From Lumbricus terrestris (Eukaryota; Annelida; Clitellata; Crassiclitellata; Lumbricidae): 64,000 nucleotides of DNA. Both the position numbers and the translations under genes were made by a program. Positions 11,640 through 21,962 of the stretch are shown here, in pieces. How positions within the stretch are numbered: the first letter of the stretch is position 1; every line of letters starts with the position of its first letter. Where the stretch lies: assembly GCA_949752735.1 (NCBI GenBank), contig OX457037.1, positions 35,773,871-35,837,870 on the forward strand. Reading direction: 5' to 3'. The notes under the pieces are model-generated. The model made no database searches. It was not told where the DNA came from and saw only the letters and a program-made list of their open reading frames with translations.

Positions 11640-12240
11640 TGGCAGATATGTTTAACTAACCGATTAGATTCTAACCGATTAGATTAACAGCTAATTCTTA
11701 TTGTAATCAATTAACTGTGACATGATCCTAATTCTAATTCCAATTGATTAGTAATTTTAACCAACTCTATTCGATTAGATGTTTGAAATTATGCTAAGAA
11801 TTAACTAACAACAATTGCTGCGTCAAACTACTTGATTCAGTCGTCGCAGCCAATTTCTGAAGCTGAAAATGACTGTTTCGTAATTCTGATGAGAGTTGCA
11901 GCTTCAGCAAGGAAACCATGCAAACTAACTTGCAGCGCACTGCAACTGTTGTGCTTTGATTAAACTTTGACAAATTCATGAGGCAAATAATATTATATGC
12001 ATATTAAAGTTATCGAAATGTAATTCTAAATAGGCCTACTAATTATAAATACTAATTGCTTTCCGCTGCTGCTAACCAATGCTGTTGCTTGCCTAGCTAC
12101 AAGATGTTGATAATTCTATTGATTAGCAACTTTCAATGGCTGATTATGTCCAAACAACTAATAAATTCCGGTGGCTAATTTTACTGGGGTAATTCTAATT
12201 AACTAGCAGTTTAACTAATCTTGTCAATTTCTGCTACGTG
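11640..12240. repeat. Degenerate TAAT/TTAAC-rich segment
   Basis: This AT-rich stretch is full of variants of TTAACTAACCGATTAG and CTAATTAACTAG, in both orientations toward its two ends. It may be a decayed transposable element or just low complexity. No clean terminal repeat or target duplication could be found. Confidence 0.35.
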
Positions 12241-12358
12241 GGTATTCCAGTCCCTACGGTGTGGTTCATTTTAGGCTAGACGGTTGTGATTTTGGTGAAA
12301 TTCTCCTTAACCACGTGGTTTGCAGTTTTGTGTTTGAGTCTTCTCTGTTCTTTGGGTG

Positions 12359-12462
12359 GATTATTTCACAAGATTTCTTAAGGTCCTCATCCTTGGAAGC
12401 ACAATACCATGTGCTATTGTGCTTCCAAGGATGAGGACCTTAAGAAATCTTGTGAAATAATC
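12359..12462. repeat. Perfect 48-bp inverted repeat (hairpin)
   Basis: The left arm 12359-12406 (begins GATTATTTCACAAGATTTCT) is repeated as a perfect reverse complement at 12415-12462, with an 8-base loop CCATGTGC between. No mismatch was found in 48 pairs. The arms stop abruptly on both sides and show no transposon-like termini. It could be a recent palindromic duplication, a source of a long hairpin RNA, or an assembly artefact. Confidence 0.95.
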
Positions 12463-12784
12463 TGCACTCCTATTATAGTGTAGTGGTAGGATACTCTGCT
12501 TCTAATTTTTCTAAATGGTCTGTTTAGGTGAAAACTTCAAGATCCCTCTCAAAGGTGTCGCACGTCACAACTGTATGATATCTCATTAAAAATAATATTG
12601 GTCAGAAACAGCACAAGAATTTCAAGGATGGAGATTAGATTTTGTTTTAGCGCTTTGTGTTGTCGCAATAATCATTAAGCGTCTGCATACAATGCTAAGA
12701 TTTTGTTTGTGTGGATTAGGTGCATCATCTTCCTGTTGCTCTGAATCAAGGAACCAGTGTAAAGGATTCTAATCGTGGTTTCAG

Positions 12785-13012
12785 CGCGCTAACAATGAGT
12801 ATCATCTGCGTTACGTCGGTCGTCTTAGCCGTCTGTCCGTCGGAGCCAAGGGCGCGCATCATCCTTCACGTGTCGCCATCTGTTAAGCTCAGTGAGTGTC
12901 TGAACATTTGCTCAATCCTCCATCGCATTTCCTGCACAGCGTGGAACTCCACCTCTGGTTGCACTCTGCCAGTGCCAGTCCTAAGCCTGGATTCAGGAGG
13001 AGGGCGTCGCTA
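12785..13012 (+). CDS. Possible signal peptide plus PAN/apple-like exon
   Basis: An open frame from the ATG at 12795 to a TAA at 13010-13012 starts with a hydrophobic stretch (MSIICVTSVVLAVC) that could be a signal peptide. It continues with SVKLSECLNICSILHR, ISCTAWNSTSGCTL. The spacing Cys-x3-Cys-x7-Cys-x-A-[WF]-N-x4-Cys-x-L is the core pattern of PAN/apple modules of secreted and adhesion proteins. A polypyrimidine-poor acceptor (GGTTTCAG) precedes 12785, and no strong donor was found before the stop, so the 3' boundary is uncertain. It lies on the same strand as, and about 7 kb upstream of, the EGF exons. It may be the 5' end of that gene, a separate small gene, or chance. Confidence 0.33.
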
Positions 13013-13418
13013 ATGGTCTTTGTTACCACACAGTGATGTTAAACTGCAACTACTACTACTACTACTGCACAGCTAGGTATATAATATCTTACCCATGGTT
13101 TGCAGCATGTGATTTTGTCACTTTCCTGTATGACATAAAAAATTCTATAATGTTATTAATTTTAAGTAATGCAAGTATATCATTTGTTTATTTTGACGAA
13201 AATGTGTTTTAGGCTCTTTGATTTTTCAGGCATTGTTTCATTGATTTTTTGCATTTGAATTCAAATTAGGTGAGGTTTAAAATTCAAAGTGTAGACCTAG
13301 CCTTTACTCCTTTTATCTCCCAGCTGCAACTGGTGACTGATGGCAAATGTTTACTTGCACTAAATCGATTTTACCTTGGTACAGTACTGCATTTGTGTTG
13401 ATTATTTAAACCATTTAT
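13013..13418. other. No recognisable feature
   Basis: AT-rich, with a short (ACT)5 run near 13050. Nothing else was seen. Confidence 0.4.
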
Positions 13419-13660
13419 TTATTCATTCAAGTATTTATATAGCGCCTCTTCGAGGAAACTACTCAGATGTGCTCCCGACTCCAGCACGGCCAAATATATC
13501 AGTTTTTAAGTGCTTTTGTCAGAGTGTGATCTAGGAAACAGTCGCAGCTCAAGTGGGAGGGCAATCCATACCACCGGGCCAACCGCAGAAAAAGCATGAC
13601 TCTGCATGATGGAGGTACGGGCAAACGGAACCAAAAGCACTTCCCTATGAACGCTGCTAA
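13419..13660 (-). mobile_element. LINE family B 3'-end fragment
   Basis: Begins with the ATTCATTCAA tail and GTATTTATATAGCGCCTCTTC, then encodes on the minus strand REVLLVPFARTSIMQSHAF, SAVGPVVWIALPLELRLFP. This is the conserved C-terminus also seen at 21.2-21.4 kb. Coding similarity fades beyond about 13650: a 5'-truncated copy. Confidence 0.85.
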
Positions 13661-14151
13661 CAAACCACAAAAATATATATGACTGCATGAATAGCTGGGC
13701 TTTATCTGCCATGTTCATGTAATATTTGTAACGCACAGGACTACTGTGCCTGCCTGCCTGCATACCGAAGCCTTTGCATTGTCCAGCATTTATTAGAGAC
13801 CAGCGTTTAAAAAGGCTGACAGCATTTAGCGGCACAAATCATTTTTATCCGCTGTTGCTACTGGAGACGGGTGTTTAATTGAGATCCGGCGTACAGATAA
13901 AGAAATTTACGGCAAACGTAAAGCATTGGCTTTTCGTGTTTTGCACTTATCAGATGTTGTGAAGCTATTCTTCAAGCGTACGCATCAGAACGACGTTCTA
14001 ACGCACAGGTGGTCAAATAAAAATGGTACACAACTGGAATTGTACGGTAAGTGGTCAGTCTCAATTTGACGTAAGACCTTGAAGCCTTGACGAAATGTAG
14101 CAATGTAAACTATGCTTGTTGTGAGGCCTCATATGCTCTATGCAAGTCCAA
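13661..14151. other. No recognisable feature
   Basis: Continuation of an open minus-strand stretch left of the LINE fragment, without recognisable motifs. Confidence 0.35.
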
Positions 14152-14370
14152 TGAATGAATGAACGAATGAGTGAATGAATGAATGGATGGATGGATGGGT
14201 GGGTGGGTGGATGGGTGGGTGGATGGATGGGTGGATGGATGGATGGGTGGGTTTGGTGGGTGGATGGGTTGGTGGGTGGATGGGTGGGTGGATGGATTGA
14301 TTGATGATGGATGGATGGATTGATTAAGGATGGATTGATTAAGGATGGATTGATTAAGAATGGATTGATT
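14152..14370. repeat. GGAT/GAAT tetranucleotide microsatellite
   Basis: Starts as (GAAT)n, changes to (GGAT)n with GGGT variants, then GATTGATT and GGATTGATTAA repeats at the right edge. Confidence 0.92.
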
Positions 14371-14825
14371 GATTGGCAGGTGGACATTTCTCCAAATCTA
14401 GGTCTTCGTTTCTTTGTTCATATACCAGGTGATGCAGGTTTTGGCCTTGAAATGCAGGCAAGCCCACACTGGTCTGCCATTGTGCCTTTGCAGGTTCACT
14501 ATATGCCTGACATTGTTGGCCCAAGCAGGGTCTCACAAATAATTATGCCAATACATGTGGTCTTGAAGTTTATATCCACTCTACTCTGCTGATGGCAAAA
14601 ATAATTTTCTAATTATTTAACTGAAAGTTTTTCCACGACCTTTCTTTGTCATCTGTGTATATTCGCAGGAATATTGTCGAAATTCTGTAAGCAATGTGCC
14701 TTATATGTATACGAGTAATTCCTTGTATTTTATGATCTCTAATTTTTTGGTCAAACCTGCACATCTAGGTTCAATTGTTGCAATGCACCTATTTGTTAGC
14801 TGAACCTGGGTTAACCCGTTTTAAG
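14371..14825. other. No recognisable feature
   Basis: Two opposing open stretches (about 60-90 codons) overlap. Neither contains a domain I recognise. Confidence 0.35.
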
Positions 14826-17157
14826 TATTGTATTGTATTGTATTGTATATGAGCATTTTTAAAGCGCCTCTTACAGACTAGCTATTCAGAGGCGCTCTCA
14901 GCGTGGCAGCCCCGAGGAAATAAAAAAGACTTCAAGTAACGAAGAGCTGAAGATGAAACCCCCAATAAGATCTTACTACGGATAGTGGGAGGGAGGTCAT
15001 TCCACAGAGAAGGGCCTACAATGGCAAAGGCACGGTGTTGAGCCATGGCAGTTCTTGCCCTTGGAACCAAGAGATCTAGTCGATCAGCAGACCGGAGAGG
15101 GCGGGAAGAGACTGCAGAGAGGGGTTTATGCATCAAGTCACAAAGATATTTAGGAGCTTGTCCAGTTTGAGTTTTTGAAACTAAGAGCAGTACCTTGAAT
15201 TGGATACGAGAAGCAACGGGAAGCCAGTGTAGGACATCAGTCATGTAAGTAGAAATGTGGGAGTAGCGAGGTAGACGAGCAATAAGTCTGGCTGCCGAGT
15301 TCATAACTGACTGAAGAGAGGATAAGCGAACTTTGGGAAGCCCAGCAAATAGTGAGTTGCAGTAGTCAATTCGACAGCAGACAAAGGCATGAACAATGGT
15401 TTTAAATACAGAAGAGGAAACAGATCTTCTGATGGCTCTCAGACGCCTCAGGTGATAGTAACATGAGCGTGTCAACTGGGAGAGGTGATCAGAGAACGAA
15501 AGGGTGCTATCAAGAGTTACACCCAAATCACGGACACTAGATGAAAATGTAAAGTCAGGGTACATTGAGGACAAGAGTGGGAAGTTAAGTTTAAGGAGCT
15601 GTTGCTTAGTACCAAACCAGATCAGTTGCATCTTAGTGGGATTAAGGCAAAGTCGATTGGCCGACATCCAAGAGTGAAGATCATGTGACAAGGAGTGAAT
15701 CAGTTCCACAAGAGCAACCTGATCAGCAGGAGGACCATGTACAAAGGTCTGGACATCGTCGGCATACAGGTGGCCAGTGGCCAAGTGTTTAGCAAATAAA
15801 GAAGGAATGTCAGCAGTGTAAAGTAGATACAAGATTGGGCCGAGGACTGAGCCCTGAGGGACTCCAAAGTTAACTTTAACCCAGGTCGTTCTGGAATCAC
15901 CAAGGACGACCATCTGAGAACGATCTGAAAGGTAAGATTTGAACCAGTTAAGAGGAGGCCCAGAGAGGCCACAAGAAAGTTGAAGACGCTGTAGCAGGAT
16001 CTCATGGTCAACCATATCAAAGGCGGAGGAAACATCAAAGAGCGCCAGGAGTGTTAAATGTGACTTATCAATGGCCGAGTAGATATCAGAGAGGAGGGAT
16101 AACAGGGCAGTTTCAGTGGAGTGATGCCCTCTAAACCCAGATTGACTAGGTGGCAGGAGTCCAGAATGCTCGAGGTAGGGGAGAAGCTGGATTGAGACAA
16201 GTCTCTCAAGAGTTTTAGAGATAAACGAAAGGTTGGAGATAGGACGATAATTTTGACAGACATGCTGGTCAAGGTTAGCCTTCTTAAGAGTAGGGAAAAC
16301 TATAGCCCGTTTTTGACATGCTGGGAGGTGACCCTCGATAAGGGACCGATTAAACATATAAACTAAAAATGGAGCAATGTCATCTAAAATGTTAACAATA
16401 ACAAAAGGAGGAAGTGGATCAAGTTCACATGATTTCTGGTTCGAAGAGTTAATAACCCGACGGAGTTCATCCTCAGTGATGGGGCAAAAGTCGTCAAACT
16501 TGAATTCTGTCCTAGAAAATGTAGGTAAAGGAGCGTCAGCAGTTGATGCTCGAAGATTTGCAATCTTCTCCGTCATCATCTTAAGGAAATCATTTGCAGA
16601 GAAGGAAGGAGCAGCAGACGAGCGGTTGGCTTGACCCAGGAGGCCCTTGATGGACATCCAGAGGCGTTTCGGGTTCTTTTCATTTCGAGCCACGAGATTC
16701 TCCCAAAAGTCTGCTTCCTTTTGACGAAAGAGTCGATGGAGTGACCGAAGTTGAGTGACCCATGCCAGGCCGTCATTCGGATCCCTTGTACGACGAAAGC
16801 GTCTTTCGAAGCACCGCGCCCGTCGACGATGCTGGCGACATTCACCATCGAACCAAGCTGCGAGGGGTCGTAGACGCGTCTTGACACTCCGCAGAGGAAG
16901 AAGATTGTCCACCAGTTCAGTCATGGTGGTGGAGTAGAGGTCAAAAAGTTCCGATACTGACAGAGAATCAAGAGAGGTGGGTTCGGAAGCGAGTTTTGAG
17001 CGACGCAATGCACTACTCAGAGCTTGATAATTGAGAGATTTCCAGCCCCGCATCATACGAATGCTATGTATGGGTTGGGAGTAGAGGGGAGGAAGAGTAA
17101 ATTCCACGAGCGAGTGATCCGATAACGCTGGCGGGTGAACGTATAAGTCCTGAATAG
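14826..17157 (-). mobile_element. LINE family A (L2/CR1-type) retrotransposon, 5'-truncated, intact RT frame
   Basis: A minus-strand non-LTR retrotransposon. Its 3' end is a (CAATA)n tail at 14826-14847, preceded by a short 3'-UTR with the AAGAGGCGCTTTAAAAATG signature. Coding sequence runs from the last residues of the AP endonuclease (ALSDHSLVEF, upstream of 17100) through a complete reverse transcriptase to the stop at 14882. It ends abruptly at about 17157 next to a GTAAGTAAGT run, typical of incomplete reverse transcription. No stop or frameshift was found in about 750 codons, so the insertion is probably young. Shorter relatives occur at 2.9, 6.25, 8.4, 18.4 and 31.1 kb. Confidence 0.95.
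14882..17149 (-). CDS. LINE reverse transcriptase (5'-truncated ORF2)
   Basis: Copies the element's RNA into DNA at a nicked target during retrotransposition. Numbering from the Val/Met codon at 17107, the product has 741 residues and seven or more codons lie upstream in frame. In order: the end of an AP-endonuclease domain (SDHSLVEF), a basic linker (residues 60-160), then the RT fingers/palm with NYRPISNLS (286-294), LFDVSSAFD with the first catalytic aspartate (about 358), GVPQGSVLGP (415-424) and YADD (448-451, continuing as YADDVQ). SANRLCLNP and SSVRDLGVTLD follow. The C-terminal domain holds DVLHWLPVASRIQFK and GPSLWNDLPP. The motif style is L2/CR1-like. The endonuclease is almost entirely missing, so the copy cannot be autonomous. 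No initiating ATG at the 5' end is expected. Confidence 0.93.
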   Translation of the reverse strand, partial: DLYVHPPALSDHSLVEFTLPPLYSQPIHSIRMMRGWKSLNYQALSSALRRSKLASEPTSLDSLSVSELFDLYSTTMTELVDNLLPLRSVKTRLRPLAAWFDGECRQHRRRARCFERRFRRTRDPNDGLAWVTQLRSLHRLFRQKEADFWENLVARNEKNPKRLWMSIKGLLGQANRSSAAPSFSANDFLKMMTEKIANLRASTADAPLPTFSRTEFKFDDFCPITEDELRRVINSSNQKSCELDPLPPFVIVNILDDIAPFLVYMFNRSLIEGHLPACQKRAIVFPTLKKANLDQHVCQNYRPISNLSFISKTLERLVSIQLLPYLEHSGLLPPSQSGFRGHHSTETALLSLLSDIYSAIDKSHLTLLALFDVSSAFDMVDHEILLQRLQLSCGLSGPPLNWFKSYLSDRSQMVVLGDSRTTWVKVNFGVPQGSVLGPILYLLYTADIPSLFAKHLATGHLYADDVQTFVHGPPADQVALVELIHSLSHDLHSWMSANRLCLNPTKMQLIWFGTKQQLLKLNFPLLSSMYPDFTFSSSVRDLGVTLDSTLSFSDHLSQLTRSCYYHLRRLRAIRRSVSSSVFKTIVHAFVCCRIDYCNSLFAGLPKVRLSSLQSVMNSAARLIARLPRYSHISTYMTDVLHWLPVASRIQFKVLLLVSKTQTGQAPKYLCDLMHKPLSAVSSRPLRSADRLDLLVPRARTAMAQHRAFAIVGPSLWNDLPPTIRSKILLGVSSSALRYLKSFLFPRGCHAESASE

Positions 17158-17480
17158 TAAGTAAGTAAATAGCTTAAGCCAGTAAGTGAGTGCGTCCGAC
17201 AATAACTTGCCTGATATCTATGATATCTATGGACCTGGATGGCGAATTGGATGCACACCAGTGGACATGGGTATTGTGTGAAGACAAAGATTATACGCAG
17301 TTTATATTTGATGTGATGGTGAAATTATAAGTATTTCTACCATGAAAATGTAATTGTTTTCCAATTGATTAGTTGCATTATATCAACAGTAGGGATCTTA
17401 GTACAGCCACATCAGAGTTTTGTTGTTCTGTAATCTCCAAGAAGACGTTGTTGCAAATTGAATCAATAGATAATTACGCC
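17158..17480. other. No recognisable feature
   Basis: A short GTAAGTAAGT run at 17156-17170 borders the LINE. The rest shows nothing. Confidence 0.4.
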
Positions 17481-18020
17481 ACTGCCACTCGTGTGGACCT
17501 CTCCTTCCCTCCTTCCTTCTTTCCTTCCGTCCAGTACACGACGATATCATCGTTTTCATCATCTTTCGATCAGCGCACAAGTCAAACCGAATGACCGTAG
17601 CGTCCATTTTCATCTTCTCCGCCGCTCCTCGCAACGCTTCGATCGGCCGCCGGTATATTTTGGTCGCGCGCATATTCTCCGGACCGCAACTTACTCGCGT
17701 GGCCCGCGGTGGCCACCCCCGTCCGCCCGGTCTCTCGCCCTGTCTCCCGTTCGTTCTTCCGTCCGTCAGCCCGGCTGGTAATAGAGCCATCGCGACAGGC
17801 TCGGGCCAAACTGTCGACGCTGATTAGTGTTTCATTTATCGAAGAATACTTAATCAAAACCGGTTACACGGATGTCCACCTCACGCTTCCTGCGCCGCCG
17901 CCGCTGCCGCCGCATCTCACCGCCAGGCGGCGACGCTGTTGCGTGTCACTGGATTCTATCGAATGCAATAAAAGCATGGCCGAGAGATCTGATTATGTGG
18001 ACGCCGCCGTGAAGAAATAG
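17481..18020 (+). promoter_or_regulatory. CpG-dense islet, candidate promoter or 5' exon
   Basis: This stretch is much richer in CG dinucleotides than its surroundings (for example GATCGGCCGCCGG, GGTCGCGCGC, CGCCGCCGCCGCTGCCGCCGC). It lies about 2.1 kb upstream of the first EGF exon on the same strand. A short frame with a good initiation context (AGCATGGCC at about 17975) stops after 14 codons. No TATA box or initiator can be asserted. A role in transcribing the downstream gene is inference only. Confidence 0.25.
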
Positions 18021-18399
18021 ACGGACTTATAGGCGGTGAGGTGGTGGGAGCGTAGGTGAACTGCACTGGATGGAGTAAAGGTGGTTTCGGGTGGTTTAGG
18101 GTCGGAGTTTTTCGGCGGTCAGGATAACAGCGGCAGTAATAGGATTATTTGTTTTGTGGTTCGGTGGGTTTTTTTTGGATGCGTCCGAGTGTAATCCAGA
18201 CATTTGCAAACCAGATCGTCTTTTATGGAGTGTGTGTGTGTGTGGCTCAGATAGAAAAAATTCAGTTTTCGCTTTAAATCTCTGCAGAGCTTAAATGTGA
18301 AATGCTCGGAAAGATGGGGTATTGAGTCATGTATCAGTTGTGGTTCTCAAACGAATTCTAGCCTTCTGACCATTGAAAACCCTGTTGCGTTTATTGCAC
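18021..18399. other. No recognisable feature
   Basis: G-rich at the left edge, with a short (GT) run near 18233. No domain or element end was found. Confidence 0.4.
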
Positions 18400-18474
18400 T
18401 GTATTGTATGTATTGTATCTGACCATTTGTAAAGCATTTCTCGCAGCAAGAACCTGTCAGAAGCGCTCCCAGTT
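18400..18474 (-). mobile_element. LINE family A 3'-tail fragment
   Basis: A GTATTGTATGTATTGTAT tail is followed by TGTAAAGCATTTCTCGCAGCA and GTCAGAAGCGCTCCC, matching the family A 3' ends at 2.95 and 6.25 kb. Only about 75 bp are recognisable. Confidence 0.65.
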
Positions 18475-19275
18475 TATATCTCGAGCCTACCACTACTTTG
18501 CCACTTACTATACTTGCAATTCTGAGACAGCTTTCAGTGATGTTTTTGATGCTGATTTGTTTCTGTACCTGGTGTCGTTTGGTCGTTACGAGGCCATCTT
18601 TCCCATCTGGTCGGCCTCTCGTCGCATCATCTTTCGGTGGTAATTTGCTTCCGGTGAAGAAGAACCAACCGCAGAAACAGTCGCAAGTCCACGGAGGCCG
18701 CTATTCCTGGCCACCGTAGTACGCCGCCGTCTCCAGAGCCGCAGAATATAAATCCGAAGGTTTTGCCTCTCCATCAATGGACTCTGCTGCCGCTCTTTGA
18801 TCCAGTCATGCGCAAATTCCTTGCTCGCAACCTCTGATAATCCGTCGTCTTTTTCCGCTGGAAAAATCGGTTGATGCAATCAACGTCGGTATACGTGGCG
18901 TTCGATCTGTGGTGTAGTCGGCTGCTGCGGAGGAGGAGGAGCAGATGATTGAATAGCAGCTCCACGATATGACAGAATACTGATTCGGAGCGCGAGCATT
19001 GTTTGCGGAAATCATGATATATCGGTTCTTTTAAATAATCAAATTATGGTCCTCTCCGTATGTGTGTGTGTGTGTGGGGAGAAGTCGCGGTGCGTCGTCG
19101 TATCTTATGATACACCGGGTGGATCTCCAGGGAGATAACGATACTTGGATGCATGCGTAGACAACAGTTATCTGACAGTTAAGGCTTCTAAAGCCTTTGC
19201 AAAAGAAAGTGAATTCCTTTCATTGGCCAGGAAATTGCTGTTTCTTTTGATGCAAAAGCAGTGGGTCTGGCCCAC
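18475..19275. other. No recognised gene
   Basis: Several overlapping short frames on both strands with no recognisable domain. A short (GT)n lies at about 19061-19076. Confidence 0.35.
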
Positions 19276-19806
19276 GGGATCTTTGAACTGGCCGTTGACA
19301 TGCGGATCTTTGAACCCGCCCTTGACATGGGGACCTTTGAACCTGCCCTTGACATGGGGACCTTTGAACCAGGGCTGTAGTCGAAGTATACTCGGGTATA
19401 CGGTGTATACCTACCTCCGGGGGAAAAATGGCATTGTATACTCACCGCCGAAAACCAGGGTACTCGCGGGTATACAGCGTATACTCATCTCACAAAGAGC
19501 ATGTGGGTATATGCACGGAAAAGGCAAAGGATAATCAGGTGTATTTTTCGCGTAATTCATAGTGAAAGACTAAAAAAAGATCATCAGATTTTTTGGATGA
19601 AAAAACCGGGGAAATTTTTGGGCGGATGACAAAAAAAGAAGAAAAGGTCATCAGAAATTTCGATCCCAAAATATTCGATTTTTCTCCCGGTCAGCATGTA
19701 CTCACCTCAAAATTTACCAGTACAGCCCTGCTTTAAACCGGCCCATAACATGTGGACCTTTGAACCGGCCCTTGACTTGGGAATCTTTGAACCGGCCCTT
19801 GACATA
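19276..19806. repeat. 27-bp minisatellite interrupted by a hAT MITE
   Basis: Units of the form GACATGGGGACCTTTGAACC plus TGCCCTT repeat about four times at 19276-19369 and about three times at 19731-19806. The intervening 361 bp are an inserted element. Nine-residue periodicity appears in translation but there is no sign that it is expressed. Confidence 0.85.
19370..19730. mobile_element. hAT-type MITE, 361 bp
   Basis: The termini are CAGGGCTGTA and TACAGCCCTG (inverted repeats). The flanks CTTTGAAC (19362-19369) and CTTTAAAC (19731-19738) form an 8-bp target duplication with one mismatch, and 8 bp is diagnostic of hAT elements. The interior is non-coding, with TATACTCGGGTATAC-like subrepeats. 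It inserted into a minisatellite unit, so part of the flank match could also come from the repeat itself. Confidence 0.8.
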
Positions 19807-20142
19807 TCTTTCATATTAGCATTGTCTTTTGGTGACTGTATGGTAACTAATATTAAGGCTTCAGTTCATTAGTAATTCTTTATATAAGTATAATAGCATT
19901 GGTATTATCAGTAGTCTCCCAATACCTGATTTTCGATTATTAAAATTAAGCACTAATTACGTTTGTCCTTTTCTAAGGATTGTTTTCCTCATGTAAATAA
20001 GCTATTACGAAGGATTCGATTACAATTTCTCTTCCTTTGTACAACAATGAGTTGTCATGCACCAAAGGGGTACACCCCTGTGTAAAATCTGCCCCTGAGA
20101 GAAGATGTGATGTCTCTCCATCGTTGGGTCTTTCTCCTCTAG
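19807..20142. other. Probable intron sequence upstream of EGF exon
   Basis: AT-rich with no recognisable element. The last 15 bases before 20143 (TCTTTCTCCTCTAG) form a good splice acceptor. Confidence 0.5.
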
Positions 20143-20295
20143 ATCTTGAGACGGCTTCTCCAACCGGAAACCTGCCGTGCTCCGCTAAGTCTGTCTGTCC
20201 GTACGCCTACATTCAGAACCTGGCTGGATGCGATGCGGCCACGCTTCGCTGCGTCTGCCAGAGAGGATACGAATTCGACCATGGAGTTTGCATCG
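20143..20295 (+). CDS. EGF-like domain exon 1 of 2 seen
   Basis: A 153-bp exon between an acceptor TTTCTCCTCTAG and a donor G/GTCAGT, phase 1 at both ends as is typical of EGF exons. It reads (D)LETASPTGNLPC, SAKSVCPYAYIQNLAG, CDAATLRCVCQRGYEF, DHGVCIG. The six cysteines are spaced 5-10-6-1-10, the EGF arrangement, with the C-x-C and the conserved G-[YF] between Cys5 and Cys6. It lacks the D-x-D-E calcium-binding start, so it is a non-calcium or divergent EGF module. The protein would act outside the cell, in matrix or adhesion. Upstream exons are not certain; a PAN-like candidate is at 12.8 kb. An EGF arrangement could also belong to a pseudogene, but both splice sites are sound. Confidence 0.8.
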
Positions 20296-21116
20296 GTCAG
20301 TCAGTCATCCACGAAACTAATTCGCTTCATCATCCGATGATCATCCATCCACTTGCTGTTAATACGACGACCGCCACAGAAATTTATTGCCTCAAGTTTA
20401 TGTTATGGTGCCGTGGTGGCAAGAGATGTCCGTGGTTATAAATATCTAACTAATTATTTTGTTATGACCTGTTTAGTTTGTGATTGTTAGCGGTTTAATG
20501 GTGGTTGTTGTAGCTGATCGTAATAGGTAATTGGCAGACACTATGTATGCTGTAGTTTGGTACAACCATCATTGGCATTCATTGCTACATTTAATTATCT
20601 ACCGGTAGCTCTGGTTAAATTGTCTCCAAGTTTAATGTGCAAGAGAATACAGATTTGAAGGATGTTAACAACATCGAAAGTGAGGTTAGATTAGTTACGA
20701 TACTTTGTTCGATTCGTTGGGTCAAAGGATCATAGAAATTGGGAAAAAAGATAGTGTTGTGAGCTTTCTGTTTAATGTTAACTTGAAGGAGGCTGTTGCA
20801 GGCAAGGTAGTACTGGTAGTAATGGTAGTAATGGTAGACTGGTAGTGTACACTGTTTTACAACTTTTACTGAAACTGATGAGATTCGTGGTTCGTCCCAG
20901 TGTTTCATCTCATGACAGAAAATGTAGGAATCTTCAAAACAGATACCTTATTCAAATTTGATGTAGTTTAGCAAGTGAGAGATTTCACCTGCATTTTCTG
21001 TGATGGCATTTTAAAAGCATACATAATTATATTAAAGCATTGTTGTGGAGAAGACTTTACTGAATGTGATGCTTGCATGATATGTTGTATGTTAGTCTCG
21101 ACATGTTGGATTTGAC

Positions 21117-21962
21117 ATTCATTCATTCATTCATTCGAGTATTTATATAGCGCCTCTTCAAGGAAACTACTCAGAGGCACTCCCGACTCCAGTACGGACA
21201 AACAGAACAGTTTTTAAGTGCTTATAGAATGTGTCAGAGAGTGATCTAGGGAACAGGCACAGCTCAAGTGGGAGGGCATTCCATACCACTGGGCCAACCA
21301 CAGAAAAAGCGCGGCTCTGCATGATGGAGGTACGAGCAAATGGGACAAAGAGTACTTCCCTAACAGCCGAGCGTAGGGACCGACCAGTCCGAGCACTTAA
21401 CACAGGCCGACAAAGATCGAGTAGGTAAGATGGAGCAAGACCTAGCTGGCAGCGCCATATTAAGGACGAGATTCTGTATTCAATGCGCTGACGGACTGGG
21501 AGCCAATGCAGAACCTCCAGCATGTAATTTGTAACATGACCAAATTTGGGCAGATGACCAATGAGGCGTGCTGCAGCGCGCAGAATACGGTCAAGAGAAG
21601 ATAATCGACCAGATGGTAAACCAGCATAAAGGGATAGGCAATAGTCAAGACGAGCTGAGACAAAGGAATGTACAAGCGTAGTTGCAGCACCAGTTGAGAG
21701 AGAGCGAGCGACAGTGCGAAGCTGGCGCAGCTGATAGAAACAGGAGCGACTGAGACGATTAATGTGAGGTACAAAAGTAAGTTCCTGGTCTAGCACAACA
21801 CCAAGGTCACGGACTGAGGTGGAGAAAGTATAGTCGGGAAATTCAGCAGAGAGGTGAATCAGATCAAGCTTAGACAGCTGCTGCCTGGAGCCCAGCCAAA
21901 TGAATTTAGTCTTAGCAGGGTTTAGTCTAAGACGGTTTGATGCCATCCATGCATTGGAGACT
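21117..21962 (-). mobile_element. LINE family B (L2/CR1-type), 5'-truncated
   Basis: On the minus strand it ends in the tail (GAATGAATG)n at 21117-21136, with TATATAAATACTCG and AGAGGCGC before it. The coding part is open for about 265 codons: WMASNRLRLNPAKTKFIWLG, STSVRDLGVVLDQELTF, VLHWLPVRQRIEYR and GPVVWNALPLELCLFP, the C-terminal third of an L2/CR1-type ORF2. The acidic (Asp)n stretch upstream in frame comes from the flanking CAT microsatellite, not from the element. The RT catalytic core is missing, so the copy is dead. Its 3' end is the one shared with the SINEs. Confidence 0.93.
21167..21962 (-). pseudogene. LINE ORF2 C-terminal fragment
   Basis: An open frame from the thumb/connection region (NAWMASNRLRLNP) to the natural stop at 21167 (VRTGVGSASE). 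No catalytic YADD remains. About 265 codons of a product that would normally exceed 900. The sequence is uninterrupted, so the insertion is fairly recent. Confidence 0.85.

Noticed and set aside
12465..12510. tRNA-like 5' half (TATAGTGTAGTGGTAGGATACTCTGC)
   Set aside because: It looks like an A-box half of a tRNA, but no B box or acceptor stem follows at the right spacing.
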